From Peribacillus kribbensis DSM 17871 (GTDB taxonomy: Bacteria > Bacillota > Bacilli > Bacillales > DSM-1321), in contig NZ_AUMQ01000033.1 in assembly GCF_000430765.1 (NCBI RefSeq), positions 1 through 64,000 of the forward strand: a DNA stretch of 64,000 nt, given 5' to 3'. The stretch's first letter is position 1. Each line of letters starts with the position of its first letter. The position numbers and the translations under genes were made by a program. Positions 33,477-41,720 of this stretch are shown in pieces. The notes beneath the pieces were generated by a model. It worked only from the letters and a program-made list of their open reading frames with translations, was not told where the DNA came from and ran no database searches.

Positions 33477-34751
33477 TTGTTTGGTATCCGTGAGTTTCTG
33501 CTCAATATGCTGATTATTATTTTAGAGATATTTGCGTATCAAATTTTCTGGGCGGATCGAATTAAACAAATCCAAACGGCAACAATCAAAAAAAATCAAT
33601 ATATCCTCTTTGGTTTGTCAGTGGTTTCCATAGCCCTGTGCATCACCTTTCCGGTTTCCTTTACCGACGGATTCCGCTATGATCTTAGACATATTCCCCT
33701 ATTAATTGCCACTCTTTATGGCGGCAATTTAGTTGGACTATACCTGACACTTTTCATGCTTGTTTTCCGTAAGCTGCTTGGCGGCGAGGGATTCGTGAAC
33801 ACCCTGATTGTGTATTCGATTTTCACCTTACTTGTCATGCTGGTCCGCCCTTTGTATTTCAAGCTGAATTTGAGATGTAAAATGCTTTTATCATCAGTCC
33901 TTATAGCAGCCATGTGCCTGGTTCCCCTCTGGTTAATCAGATATTTAATTATTGATCCATATTTAAAGCATTCGAGCACCTATCTCGCTTTAAGTTTTAC
34001 AGTCGTATCCATTCTGACCGGCTGCCTTTCCATCTATTTAGTGGAAAGGCTGATTGAAAGCGTCCAGATGAGAATGGAGATCCAGCAGGCTGAAAAAATG
34101 AATATGCTCGGACAGCTTACGGCTTCCATCGCCCATGAAATCCGAAATCCCATGACCGCAAGCCGCGGCTTTATGCAGCTGCTGAAAGAAAGCGCACTGG
34201 ATGATAAAGAGAGGGGCTATGCGGAAATTGCCATAACAGAGATCGACCGGGCCCAGGAAATCATTACTGAATATCTTTCATTCGCAAAACCGGAAATGGA
34301 GGAAACCGAACGCATCAATCTCTCTCAGCATATTAAAAACGTAATCTCCATCATTTCCGGCTATGCCGCCTATCATAATGTAGGACTTTCCGTGAATCTG
34401 GACAAAGCTGTCATAGAAGGCAATTCCGGAAAGCTCACACAATGCCTTGTCAATTTGATTAAAAATGCAGTGGAAGCCTGTACCGGTCAGGGAACGGTTG
34501 AAATCGCTGTCTATACTGAAGGAGAGAACGCTGTCATCACGATCAAGGATAATGGAGTGGGAATGGGAGAAGAGCAGATAAGGCGGCTCGGCACCCCCTT
34601 CTACTCCACAAAAGAAAAAGGGACGGGACTTGGCCTCATGGTCTGCTACCGAATCATTGCCATGATGGAAGGTAAAATCAGAGTCAGCAGCCAGAAAGGC
34701 AAAGGTACTCGTTTCACAATCACTTTTCCCGCAAAGAAAGAGGAATCATGA
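33477..34751 (+). CDS. KinB-like membrane sensor histidine kinase
   Basis: 424 residues from a TTG at 33477 with AGGGGGA upstream. Five to six membrane helices fill the first 195 residues and include DLRHIPLLIATLYGGNLVG, as in 5TM-LYT type sensors. The kinase core has the H-box ASIAHEIRNPMTASRGFMQL, N-box NLIKNAVEAC, G1 DNGVGM and G2 KGTGLGLMV. The layout and the LGTPFYSTKEKGTGLGL segment strongly resemble sporulation kinase KinB of B. subtilis. No response regulator is adjacent, as expected for a phosphorelay kinase feeding Spo0F. The stop overlaps the next gene (ATGATG). Confidence 0.85.
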   Translation: MFGIREFLLNMLIIILEIFAYQIFWADRIKQIQTATIKKNQYILFGLSVVSIALCITFPVSFTDGFRYDLRHIPLLIATLYGGNLVGLYLTLFMLVFRKLLGGEGFVNTLIVYSIFTLLVMLVRPLYFKLNLRCKMLLSSVLIAAMCLVPLWLIRYLIIDPYLKHSSTYLALSFTVVSILTGCLSIYLVERLIESVQMRMEIQQAEKMNMLGQLTASIAHEIRNPMTASRGFMQLLKESALDDKERGYAEIAITEIDRAQEIITEYLSFAKPEMEETERINLSQHIKNVISIISGYAAYHNVGLSVNLDKAVIEGNSGKLTQCLVNLIKNAVEACTGQGTVEIAVYTEGENAVITIKDNGVGMGEEQIRRLGTPFYSTKEKGTGLGLMVCYRIIAMMEGKIRVSSQKGKGTRFTITFPAKKEES

Positions 34752-35137
34752 TGAAGGTAAATAAAATCCACCATATCGCCATTATCTGCTCAAATTATGA
34801 AGCATCAAAAGCCTTTTACACGGAAATACTGGGGCTTTCTATTATCGAAGAAACCTATCGCGAGGACCGGGGCTCCTACAAGCTCGACCTTGCTGTAGGC
34901 GGACACTATCAAATTGAACTATTCTCATTCCCGGATAGCCCCAAGAGGCCCAGCTATCCAGAAGCAAGAGGACTCCGCCATCTCGCCTTCGAGGTCGATC
35001 ATATCGAGGAAGCCTGCGCAGAGCTCCAAAAATCCGGCATAGAAACCGAAGCCATCCGCATCGACCCAGTCACAGAAAAGAAATTCACCTTCTTCAAGGA
35101 TCCGGATGACCTTCCTATTGAATTGTATGAGAGATGA
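34748..35137 (+). CDS. VOC/glyoxalase-fold protein (GloA2/YaeR type)
   Basis: 129 residues in the VOC fold. The paired metal-site strands are IHHIAIICSNYEASKAFYTE, YQIELFSFPDSPKRPS, LRHLAFEVDHIEEAC and the final FTFFKDPDDLPIELYE; His, Glu, His and Glu ligands are all present. The match is best to the YaeR/GloA2 group, whose substrate is not established (lactoylglutathione-like or other). The gene overlaps the kinase stop codon, so it is co-translated with the KinB-like gene. Confidence 0.87.
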   Translation: MMKVNKIHHIAIICSNYEASKAFYTEILGLSIIEETYREDRGSYKLDLAVGGHYQIELFSFPDSPKRPSYPEARGLRHLAFEVDHIEEACAELQKSGIETEAIRIDPVTEKKFTFFKDPDDLPIELYER

Positions 35138-35225
35138 GCTAGAGTTATAAATTTATAAGATTGAGAGCAGTCCTTCATAGCATTGTTATGGCGGACTTTT
35201 CTTTTGGCTGCTGGGTGGGTTTTAG

Positions 35226-35333
35226 TTTGTGGTGGCTTTTGGTTACTGTTGGGTTTGGACCGTTGATGCCTGGTTTGCAATTCTGCTTATGGTGCTTGGG
35301 TTCGAGCTGTTCACCCTTGTACTGACTTCATAG
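35226..35333 (+). pseudogene. Remnant of a membrane gene related to 31083-31319
   Basis: A 35-codon frame without a start ends in TAG at 35331. It encodes AWFAILLMVLGFELFTLVLT, which aligns with VWLMVVMLALGFEVVLLLLV of the small LXG-operon membrane protein. Like that gene it is followed by a copy of the long intergenic repeat. The likeness is short and could be chance among hydrophobic sequences. Confidence 0.4.
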
Positions 35334-35381
35334 ATTAACAGTAAACAGTATCCTTAGCGGCCACTTTCCTGGTTAATGACA

Positions 35382-35667
35382 CAAGAATGGGCGTAGGAAT
35401 GGCATACGTCTTTTCTTTATAGCCCCGGATCAGGCGGCCCAGGCTGAAATTAGAGGGAGAAATTACCGTTAATTAGTCATTTTGATTAAAATCAGCCTAA
35501 ATAAAGGGAGGATTTACCTCTATTGTCTCAAAACATTGAAAATTGAGGGATTTTTCGAATGATAAGGGGAATATCTCCCCTTATTTTCTATCGAAACAGG
35601 TTCCATTCAGCACTTAGCGGGAAAATCTCCCTTTATTTTTACTGGGTACCCGGGCAATAGGGGCATT
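35382..35667. repeat. Long intergenic repeat, copy 2
   Basis: Words start at 35455, 35506, 35547, 35566, 35619 and 35660 (steps 51, 41, 19, 53, 41), the same grid as copy 1. The leader GGCGTAGGAATGGCATACGT resembles the terminator at 510-538. From 35668 to 35974 I see no gene; two open frames there are proline- or glycine-rich and face each other. Confidence 0.85.
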
Positions 35668-35974
35668 TCTCCCTGCTGATGGCTCGTTTTGTCCTTTATG
35701 CTGGAGACCCCCTAAATGGAAAAGGCGTCTTCATCCCGCCTATAGTACCCATAATGCCAGTCTTCCTGCCACTGCCCCACCTCCGGGTCTTTCCTCCCGG
35801 GCCACAGCCAGGATTTGTCCCTTCCCAAGACTGGACAGTACTTTCACTCCGCTCCTTTTTCATCATTTTCTTTCCTTTTTTCTCATAGTTCTCCATTTGT
35901 TACCTGACTGTAATATAAATCGGAGAGGATTTTGGTAAAATGGTGTCAACAGATAGAAAGTATGAGGTGGGAAT

Positions 35975-37054
35975 GTGAAAAAAAGTGTAATGACCTTTGC
36001 TTCGGCAACATTTTTGACAAGTATCCTTGCTCCTTCTGCCCTAGCCGATACATATAAGGTAAAAAAAGGAGATACCTTATCGAAAATCGCTAAGAATCAA
36101 TCTACAACTGTTGCTAAATTAAAAGAATTAAATCATTTATCCTCTGATTTAATCCGAATTGATCAAACGATCGAGATTCCTGGAAATTCCACACCTTCTG
36201 CCCAGCAGTCAAATCCTCAGATTTTGCTTCAGCAGACAGACATCAGTACCTACACAGTAGTTTCAGGAGACACTCTTATCAAAATCGCCAATCAGCACGG
36301 CATCACCCTGGCGGAATTAAAAACCTTAAATAACATAGACAGCTATTTGATTTACCCGGGCCAGAAGCTCGCTGTATCAAAAAAGACCACGACCACTAAA
36401 GTAGAGCTTCCCGACTCTGCCCCGGCGCCGGCTGCACCAAGCAAACCCTCTTCTCAAGGACAAAGCCAGAATACATACACAGTCAAACAAGGAGACAGCC
36501 TCTGGAAGATCGCTTTCCTTAATAAGGTTGCAGTCGATCAGCTTAAAAGCTGGAATCAGCTGAAATCCGACGTAATCCAGGCCGGCCAGATCCTAAACAT
36601 GTCTGAACCAGCCAGAGAGGCTGAGGATGTTAAACCTTCGGCGGGAAATACCAGTGCTTCTCCTGCACCGGCACCAGCTGCAGTCAACGCCAGCAAGGTG
36701 ATCTCAGAAGCGAAAAAGTACATCGGAACTCCCTATTCGTGGGCAGGCTCCTCTCCATCCGGCTTTGATTGCAGCGGATTCGTCTATTATGTCTACAAAC
36801 AAGCAGGTTACCAGATTGCGAGAGTATCAGCTTCTACTTACTTTGACATGGGTAAAACCGTGAGCGCACCACAGCCTGGAGACCTCATCTTCTTCGCACC
36901 AGAGCCCAACCAGAAATACCTTATCACCCACATGGGAATCAGCTTGGGCGGGAAACAGTTCATCCATTCCGGCAGCAGCAGAGGCGTAGAAATCAGCTCG
37001 CTTGATACAGCTTATTATAAAGATCGGTTTACCGGTTTTAAGAGACTATATTAA
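35975..37054 (+). CDS. Secreted cell-wall endopeptidase with three LysM repeats and NlpC/P60 domain (LytE/CwlS-like)
   Basis: 359 residues, GTG start after GAGGTGGGA. The signal peptide ends at SALA (about 24). LysM domains begin at TYKVKKGDTLSKIAKN (26), TYTVVSGDTLIKIANQ (about 91) and TYTVKQGDSLWKIAF (about 168); each binds peptidoglycan glycans. After a Pro/Ala linker, the NlpC/P60 domain has the catalytic Cys in FDCSGFVYYVYKQAG, His in THMGISLGGK and a polar residue in FIHSGSSRGVEI. The enzyme should cut D-gamma-Glu-mDAP bonds and act in wall growth or separation. A strong terminator follows. Confidence 0.92.
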   Translation: MKKSVMTFASATFLTSILAPSALADTYKVKKGDTLSKIAKNQSTTVAKLKELNHLSSDLIRIDQTIEIPGNSTPSAQQSNPQILLQQTDISTYTVVSGDTLIKIANQHGITLAELKTLNNIDSYLIYPGQKLAVSKKTTTTKVELPDSAPAPAAPSKPSSQGQSQNTYTVKQGDSLWKIAFLNKVAVDQLKSWNQLKSDVIQAGQILNMSEPAREAEDVKPSAGNTSASPAPAPAAVNASKVISEAKKYIGTPYSWAGSSPSGFDCSGFVYYVYKQAGYQIARVSASTYFDMGKTVSAPQPGDLIFFAPEPNQKYLITHMGISLGGKQFIHSGSSRGVEISSLDTAYYKDRFTGFKRLY

Positions 37055-37065
37055 TCATTTGCTAG

Positions 37066-37096
37066 AAACGGAGCTTGGAAAAGGCTCCGTTTTTTG
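37066..37096 (+). terminator. Terminator of the LysM endopeptidase gene
   Basis: AACGGAGC-ttggaaaag-GCTCCGTT followed by TTTTG. Confidence 0.9.
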
Positions 37097-37159
37097 TGGC
37101 GGGCAGAGGAGCAATAAGGTGCAGACTGGATCGGAGCAGAAGCATTCATCTTTTTCGAT

Positions 37160-37465
37160 GTTTCGGATCATCGGCCTCCGCACCGGCTCATTTCCATTGT
37201 TTTCGGATCACTGGACCCCTGGCCAGATCATTTCCTTTGTTTTTGGACCATTGGGCCCCTCGCCGGATCATTCCCATTGTTTCCGGACCATCGGACCCCT
37301 CGCCGGATCATTCCCTTGATATCCGGATCATGTTCCCACACAGCGGATCATTTAATTTCACTGATTGTTCAATTGGCTCATTAATCTGTAAAAGTGGCTC
37401 ATTCTTTTTCATTCCGGATCATGTTCCCTTAAAATCGGCTCATTTCTAACCACTTTCGGACCATA
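37160..37465. repeat. Phased word array E: CGGATCATT every 20 bp
   Basis: The C of (GGAT/GGAC/GGCT)CA falls at 37169, 37189, 37209, 37229, 37249, 37269, 37289, 37309, 37329 and 37349, a perfect 20-bp step over ten units, then at 37379, 37400, 37420, 37441 and 37462. It lies between the LysM gene and a 43-codon gene, both on the plus strand. Confidence 0.88.
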
Positions 37466-37592
37466 ACCAACGCAGCTAATCCCGCTAGCTGACACAACCC
37501 AGTTTGTACCATAAAAACAGGTATTTAGTCTCATTCAGATATGTCGAATGCGGTCGATATATCTTTTATACGAACTGTTATAAGGAGGAGCT

Positions 37593-37724
37593 ATGACCAG
37601 ATTCTTAACTCCCGAGGAGATGTATCGAAAGAAGGTTGTAAGGAAGCGCTTAACGTATGTGTTTACATTTACAGCTGTGCTTGGCATCATTGCGTTGGTC
37701 CAGATTTTGATGTATAGAATGTAA
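37593..37724 (+). CDS. Small membrane protein, 43 aa
   Basis: ATG at 37593 with AAGGAGGAG 4 nt upstream; stop TAA at 37722. The product MTRFLTPEEMYRKKVVRKRL is followed by one helix (TYVFTFTAVLGIIALVQILM). A short basic N-terminus and one C-terminal membrane helix. An inverted repeat (GGCCTGTA...TACAGGCC, 37735-37756) follows but without a T tract. Family unknown; it is too short for most ORF callers but the start signals are excellent. Confidence 0.7.
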   Translation: MTRFLTPEEMYRKKVVRKRLTYVFTFTAVLGIIALVQILMYRM

Positions 37725-37786
37725 ACATTTCATGGGCCTGTATCTGCGTACAGGCCTCGACTCATTCTCTTCAAAAATTCCCCACA

Positions 37787-37813
37787 AGAAAAACACCCCG
37801 ATCAGGGCGTCTT
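37787..37813 (-). terminator. Terminator of galU
   Basis: ACGCCC-tgatcg-GGGTGT followed by TTTTCTT on the minus strand. Confidence 0.75.
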
Positions 37814-37820
37814 TGTCACC

Positions 37821-38711
37821 TTATTTAATATCCAGAACCAACGCTTCCTGTTCAAGGATTTCACGAAGGAGCGGCATGATCTGTTCCTTCAGAAAGGGAT
37901 CGTGCATGGCGAATTCGATGGTCGTTTTGATGAAGCCTGCTTTTTCTCCTACATCATAGCGTTTGCCTTCGAAGCTGCAGGCAAATACGCGCTGTATTTT
38001 ATTGAGCTTTGAGATGGCGTCTGTCAGCTGGATTTCTCCTCCTGCACCTGTTTCCTGTTCTTCAAGAAATCTAAAGATTTCTGGCGTGAGGATATAGCGG
38101 CCCATAATCGCAATATTGGAAGGGGCGGTTCCTGGCTTTGGCTTTTCGACGAAGTCAGCTACCTGGAAGAGGTGTCCGTCTTGGTCTGCCGGATCGATAA
38201 TGCCATATCTGGAGGTTTCAGTTTCAGGCACGGGCTGAACGCCTATGATCGATGACCATGTCTCATTGTACGCATGGATCAGCTGTTTAAGGCAGGGCAC
38301 TTCGCTTTTTACGATATCATCGCCAAGCAGGACAGCGAAGGGTTCGTCCCCTATGAAGTTGCGCGCACACCAGACGGCATGTCCGAGGCCCTTCGGCTCC
38401 TTTTGGCGGATATAATGAATATCCACATTGGAGGTAGCCTGGACCTTCTCAAGAAGCTCGAACTTTTCTTTATCGACGAGATTTTGTTCCAGCTCGACGG
38501 CACGGTCGAAGTGGTCTTCGATCGCCCGCTTTCCTTTTCCGGTCACAATGATGATATCCTCGATTCCTGATTCTATGGCTTCTTCGACGATGTATTGAAT
38601 AGTGGGTTTATCGACGATCGGAAGCATTTCCTTTGGCATCGCCTTGGTTGCCGGAAGGAATCTGGTTCCAAGCCCTGCGGCCGGTATAATCGCTTTACGC
38701 ACTCTTTTCAT
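37821..38711 (-). CDS. galU: UTP-glucose-1-phosphate uridylyltransferase
   Basis: 296 residues from the ATG at 38711. The nucleotidyltransferase signature [20 protein letters not shown] with [11 protein letters not shown] binds UTP; LGDDI holds the metal Asp, and [12 protein letters not shown] and [13 protein letters not shown] are family blocks. It makes UDP-glucose, the substrate of the UDP-glucose dehydrogenase TuaD encoded in the neighbouring operon, and a precursor of teichoic acid and glycolipid glucose. B. subtilis calls the enzyme GtaB. It is preceded by a small coupled ORF (38695-38856) whose reading frame runs into its start. Confidence 0.93.
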   Translation of the reverse strand: MKRVRKAIIPAAGLGTRFLPATKAMPKEMLPIVDKPTIQYIVEEAIESGIEDIIIVTGKGKRAIEDHFDRAVELEQNLVDKEKFELLEKVQATSNVDIHYIRQKEPKGLGHAVWCARNFIGDEPFAVLLGDDIVKSEVPCLKQLIHAYNETWSSIIGVQPVPETETSRYGIIDPADQDGHLFQVADFVEKPKPGTAPSNIAIMGRYILTPEIFRFLEEQETGAGGEIQLTDAISKLNKIQRVFACSFEGKRYDVGEKAGFIKTTIEFAMHDPFLKEQIMPLLREILEQEALVLDIK

Positions 38712-38856
38712 GAAAACCACATCCCTTTAGAATCATTTTAAACAATTTGGGAAACCAGGGAGTTAGACGCTGCCCTTCAAAAAACCCATAGTAAAATATA
38801 GTGATGAAGCACACCGTGACAAACAGCAGAAACAGGAAATTAGGAATGTTCAGCAT
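38695..38856 (-). CDS. Small membrane protein overlapping the start of galU, 53 aa
   Basis: ATG at 38856 with TAGGAGGTAAGAG directly upstream, one of the strongest ribosome binding sites here. The frame ends at 38695, 17 nt inside galU in another frame. The product begins [20 protein letters not shown] (one transmembrane helix) and continues [18 protein letters not shown]. Ribosomes finishing this frame would be placed at the galU start, so it may couple galU translation. Family unknown. Confidence 0.6.
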   Translation of the reverse strand: MLNIPNFLFLLFVTVCFITIFYYGFFEGQRLTPWFPKLFKMILKGCGFHEKSA

Positions 38857-38989
38857 CTCTTACCTCCTACCAGACGTTTTGGTGTAACTGGTATAGCCGG
38901 TGATGATGACCTGGTGACCCTGCAGTTTCAATGTACTCTGCCCATGCTAAGAACTGTTTACTTCTATGTTAAGTGTTTGTTAAGACAGC

Positions 38990-39076
38990 TTAATTCCAGC
39001 GCTTCATCCGATATAGCCTGATCATCCGTCTCCTGAAGCGAAAGGCTGCCCCCTGCTCTTTATAAAATAGTGCCAT
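38990..39076 (-). CDS. Possible 28-aa basic peptide coupled to tuaH
   Basis: The tuaH stop and an ATG overlap as TGATG at 39076. The frame reads MALFYKEQGAAFRFRRRMIR and ends YRMKRWN. It has no ribosome binding site of its own and would depend on termination at tuaH. Very short and arginine-rich; it may be a real coupled peptide or chance. Confidence 0.25.
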   Translation of the reverse strand: MALFYKEQGAAFRFRRRMIRLYRMKRWN

Positions 39077-40272
39077 CAGACCACACTCGCTGGCAGGGAT
39101 GGAATTTCTTTCACCACAATCTCGTACATACCTTCCAAAATGGAATTCCAGTCCCTGGTTTTGGCCAGCTCGATCCTCCTTCTCCTCCACTCCTCCTGGC
39201 AGACTGACTTTTCCAGCTCCTCGCAGGCTGGCAGGAAGTCTGCCTCCCTTTCGATATGGCGATAGACAACATCTTCGTTGTACTTGCGGGTGGAGGGAAG
39301 GTTCACTCCCACCACTGGTTTTCCGGCTGCGAGATATTCAAACAATTTCAGCGGAAATACGGCGTTATTATAAGGAGATGGTTTATACGGCATGATGCCT
39401 ATGTCAATCAGATTCATATATTTTGGTACTTCATGAGGCGGGACGCTCCCTGTCCAGAGGACATTTGGTTCCTGAAGCAGTTCCTCAAATTCGGAGGAGC
39501 GCCGGGTTCCATCCGGGCCGACGAGAAGAAACAGCCACTCCCGCTTTTCCCTGGCTGCCTTTGTCATAAGGGCAAAGTCGAGCTTCGGCTTCAAACCTCC
39601 GACAAATCCAAGAATGGTGCCATCGAATCCCCGCGCAGCATCCGCTTTCTCTCCTTCATCAGAAAACAGGCTGAATTCCACTCCATTTTCATATGTATGA
39701 ACATGAGCGGCATAATTTGTCCCTAATTTCGCAAGAACCTGCTGATGCAGGAAATCGGACGTGCAGAAGATCAAGTCTGCCCCCTTGATAATTCGTTCTT
39801 CGGCTGAAGCAATGACTCTCTGCCTTAGCCTGGAAACGACCGATCCCTTTCCGCTGATAGGCGATGCCCATAGGTCACTGCAGTCATACACAATTTTATC
39901 CCAGGAAAAGTGGTCGGCTAGGAGCGGAAAGCCAGGAAAGGTGTACCAAAGGCAAAGGCTGTAATGCTCACAGGACTGCTTGAGAAATTTCAGAAACAGC
40001 TCTGCTTTTTTCTTGTAAAAGCGGTCCATATATCTGCCAAATCGGAAGGCCTTTTGCGGCAGCAGATCAGGAATCTTCCACTGTTTGATGCCGTTTGGCA
40101 GTACCGTGATGGAAGCCTCAGCCTGGCCGGGTGTCGGGCACAGCCAGATGACCTCTTTAGTATCGGCCCTTGAGAGGAGGAATTCAGCCAGGCGGTGGCG
40201 CCTGTAGCGCAAGCGGTCCTGCTCCCACTCAGCCGCTCCAACAATGATATGAACCTTCATCTTCATCTTCAT
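39076..40272 (-). CDS. tuaH: Teichuronic acid biosynthesis glycosyltransferase TuaH
   Basis: 398 residues by the first ATG; the site GGGAG suits the second Met of MKMKMK (40266) better. GT-B fold glycosyltransferase. The acceptor half contains DKIVYDCSDLWASPISGKGS and the donor half ILGFVGGLKPKLDF, the LWTGSVPPHEVPKYMNLIDI block, and FPLKLFEYLAAGKPVVG (GT4 nucleotide-sugar binding). It is the last gene of the tua operon, as in B. subtilis. It should add a sugar to the teichuronic repeat unit on the cytoplasmic face. Confidence 0.85.
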   Translation of the reverse strand: MKMKMKVHIIVGAAEWEQDRLRYRRHRLAEFLLSRADTKEVIWLCPTPGQAEASITVLPNGIKQWKIPDLLPQKAFRFGRYMDRFYKKKAELFLKFLKQSCEHYSLCLWYTFPGFPLLADHFSWDKIVYDCSDLWASPISGKGSVVSRLRQRVIASAEERIIKGADLIFCTSDFLHQQVLAKLGTNYAAHVHTYENGVEFSLFSDEGEKADAARGFDGTILGFVGGLKPKLDFALMTKAAREKREWLFLLVGPDGTRRSSEFEELLQEPNVLWTGSVPPHEVPKYMNLIDIGIMPYKPSPYNNAVFPLKLFEYLAAGKPVVGVNLPSTRKYNEDVVYRHIEREADFLPACEELEKSVCQEEWRRRRIELAKTRDWNSILEGMYEIVVKEIPSLPASVV

Positions 40273-40279
40273 CTCTCCC

Positions 40280-41038
40280 TTAGATTCGTTTTAAAACGGC
40301 ACGATAGGCATAATGGGAAAAACACCAGCATGCCTTTGAAAAGCTGAGTTTTTCAAGCTCGCGGTATACAAACCAGTTCATTTTGGCCGCCTTCCATTTG
40401 TTTTTGGAAATAGAGGCATTGCCCACTCTGTACTCCGCCAGGTTCTCATTGAGGCCATAAGCGGTGAAGCCCTTTTTTAAGAGCGAAAGCCAGGTGGCAA
40501 GATCCTGCCTCGTGCGGATATTGGGCATTTGGATAGGACCGGTCTGCTTGGTATCGATCATGACCGTGAGGGTTCCAACGATTGTATTTTTCAGCATGCT
40601 TTCATAATTCACCTTTTCAGGGGCAAATACCTTCTTGTTGATGGGAATGCTGTCTGCATTGATCAGCTCATAGCCAGTAAAGGTAAAAGCATAATCATGG
40701 ATCTGCATGAAACGGAGCTGGCTATCAAGCTTTTCCGGCTTCCAGCAGTCATCGCTGTCAAGGAAGGCGATATAGCGTCCTGCAGCTTTAGCAAGGGCCG
40801 TGTTTCTCGCAACAGCCGCACCGCTGTTTTCCTCAAGAGGAATCACGCGGATGCGGACGTCCTCCTCCGCGAACTTCTCCAGGATGTCTCTCGTACGGTC
40901 CGTGGAGCAGTCATCCACAATGATCATTTCCCAGTCCTTAAAGGTCTGTCTCCTGACAGATCGAATTGTTTCTGTGATAAATTCCGCTGCATTATAAGAG
41001 GGGGTAATGATGGATACCAGGGGGTTTTTTCGTCCCAT
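40280..41038 (-). CDS. tuaG: Teichuronic acid biosynthesis glycosyltransferase TuaG (GT2)
   Basis: 252 residues of family GT2. The N-terminal SIITPSYNAAEFITETIRSV nucleotide-binding strand, the metal-binding FLDSDDCWKPEKL (DxD) and EENSGAAVARNTAL are typical of GT-A inverting enzymes. The C-terminal EYRVGNASISKNKW matches the TuaG branch. It is flanked by tuaF and tuaH with short gaps. It transfers one of the sugars (GalNAc or GlcA in the known polymer) to the lipid-linked chain. Confidence 0.88.
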   Translation of the reverse strand: MGRKNPLVSIITPSYNAAEFITETIRSVRRQTFKDWEMIIVDDCSTDRTRDILEKFAEEDVRIRVIPLEENSGAAVARNTALAKAAGRYIAFLDSDDCWKPEKLDSQLRFMQIHDYAFTFTGYELINADSIPINKKVFAPEKVNYESMLKNTIVGTLTVMIDTKQTGPIQMPNIRTRQDLATWLSLLKKGFTAYGLNENLAEYRVGNASISKNKWKAAKMNWFVYRELEKLSFSKACWCFSHYAYRAVLKRI

Positions 41039-41051
41039 TCTGTCTGCCTCC

Positions 41052-41720
41052 TTATTTTTGCTCTCGGATGAATTCAGGGATGACCAGCCACAGCAGGCTT
41101 AGAGTTAAACCGATCAAAATCCCCAGAACTGCTCGTTGCTTGCTTGAAAATGCGGCCGTTTCATCAGCGCCGCTGTCCGGCTCCTTTAAAAGTACGGCAG
41201 GCTTCATCATAAGACTCGAAGTCTGCAGTTCATAGAGAAAACGCTGCTGATCTACCTTGGCGTCCGGACCGACCGTCTCGCTCTTTAGGGTATCGATGGT
41301 TTCCTCCAGAATGGTCCGCTTTTGTTCATATTTTTGTTTATCCAGGGCCATAAAGGCATCTGCGATATGTCTTACCATCTCCTGAGATACTTTGGAAGGA
41401 TGATGTTGATAAGAAACTTTTATATTTTGATCTGATATCGGTGTGACACTAAGATCCTTCAGCAAATCCTGTTGTTGCTCCCGGTACATATCCGGAAGAT
41501 GCTCTTTGTAAAAAGGCAGATTGGAAAGAAGGACGATCACCTTCTTCGGATCATTCAGATTGGGATTTTCATAGCTTCCCAGAGAAATCTCCGCCTCTGC
41601 CCCCTCATCGCCCGTCTTCCCGGCAGGAAGGACCCAGCCGAGAGCCCCCAGCAGAATCGGGATCAGCACCATCCACACTCTATACTTCTTTACTCTTTCC
41701 GCCAAATGACTTACAACCAT
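41052..41720 (-). CDS. tuaF: Teichuronic acid biosynthesis protein TuaF (Wzz-like)
   Basis: 222 residues with a membrane helix at each end (VWMVLIPILLGALGWVL and AVLGILIGLTLSLLWLVI) and a helical outer domain, the layout of polysaccharide co-polymerases that set chain length. The start overlaps the end of tuaE by 10 nt. The position in the operon matches B. subtilis tuaF. Direct catalytic activity is not expected. Confidence 0.82.
   Translation of the reverse strand: MVVSHLAERVKKYRVWMVLIPILLGALGWVLPAGKTGDEGAEAEISLGSYENPNLNDPKKVIVLLSNLPFYKEHLPDMYREQQQDLLKDLSVTPISDQNIKVSYQHHPSKVSQEMVRHIADAFMALDKQKYEQKRTILEETIDTLKSETVGPDAKVDQQRFLYELQTSSLMMKPAVLLKEPDSGADETAAFSSKQRAVLGILIGLTLSLLWLVIPEFIREQK

Noticed and set aside
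35679-35896. A proline-rich frame on the plus strand and a glycine-rich frame on the minus strand
   Set aside because: Both lie opposite each other in the same 200 bp, have biased composition and lack convincing start signals.
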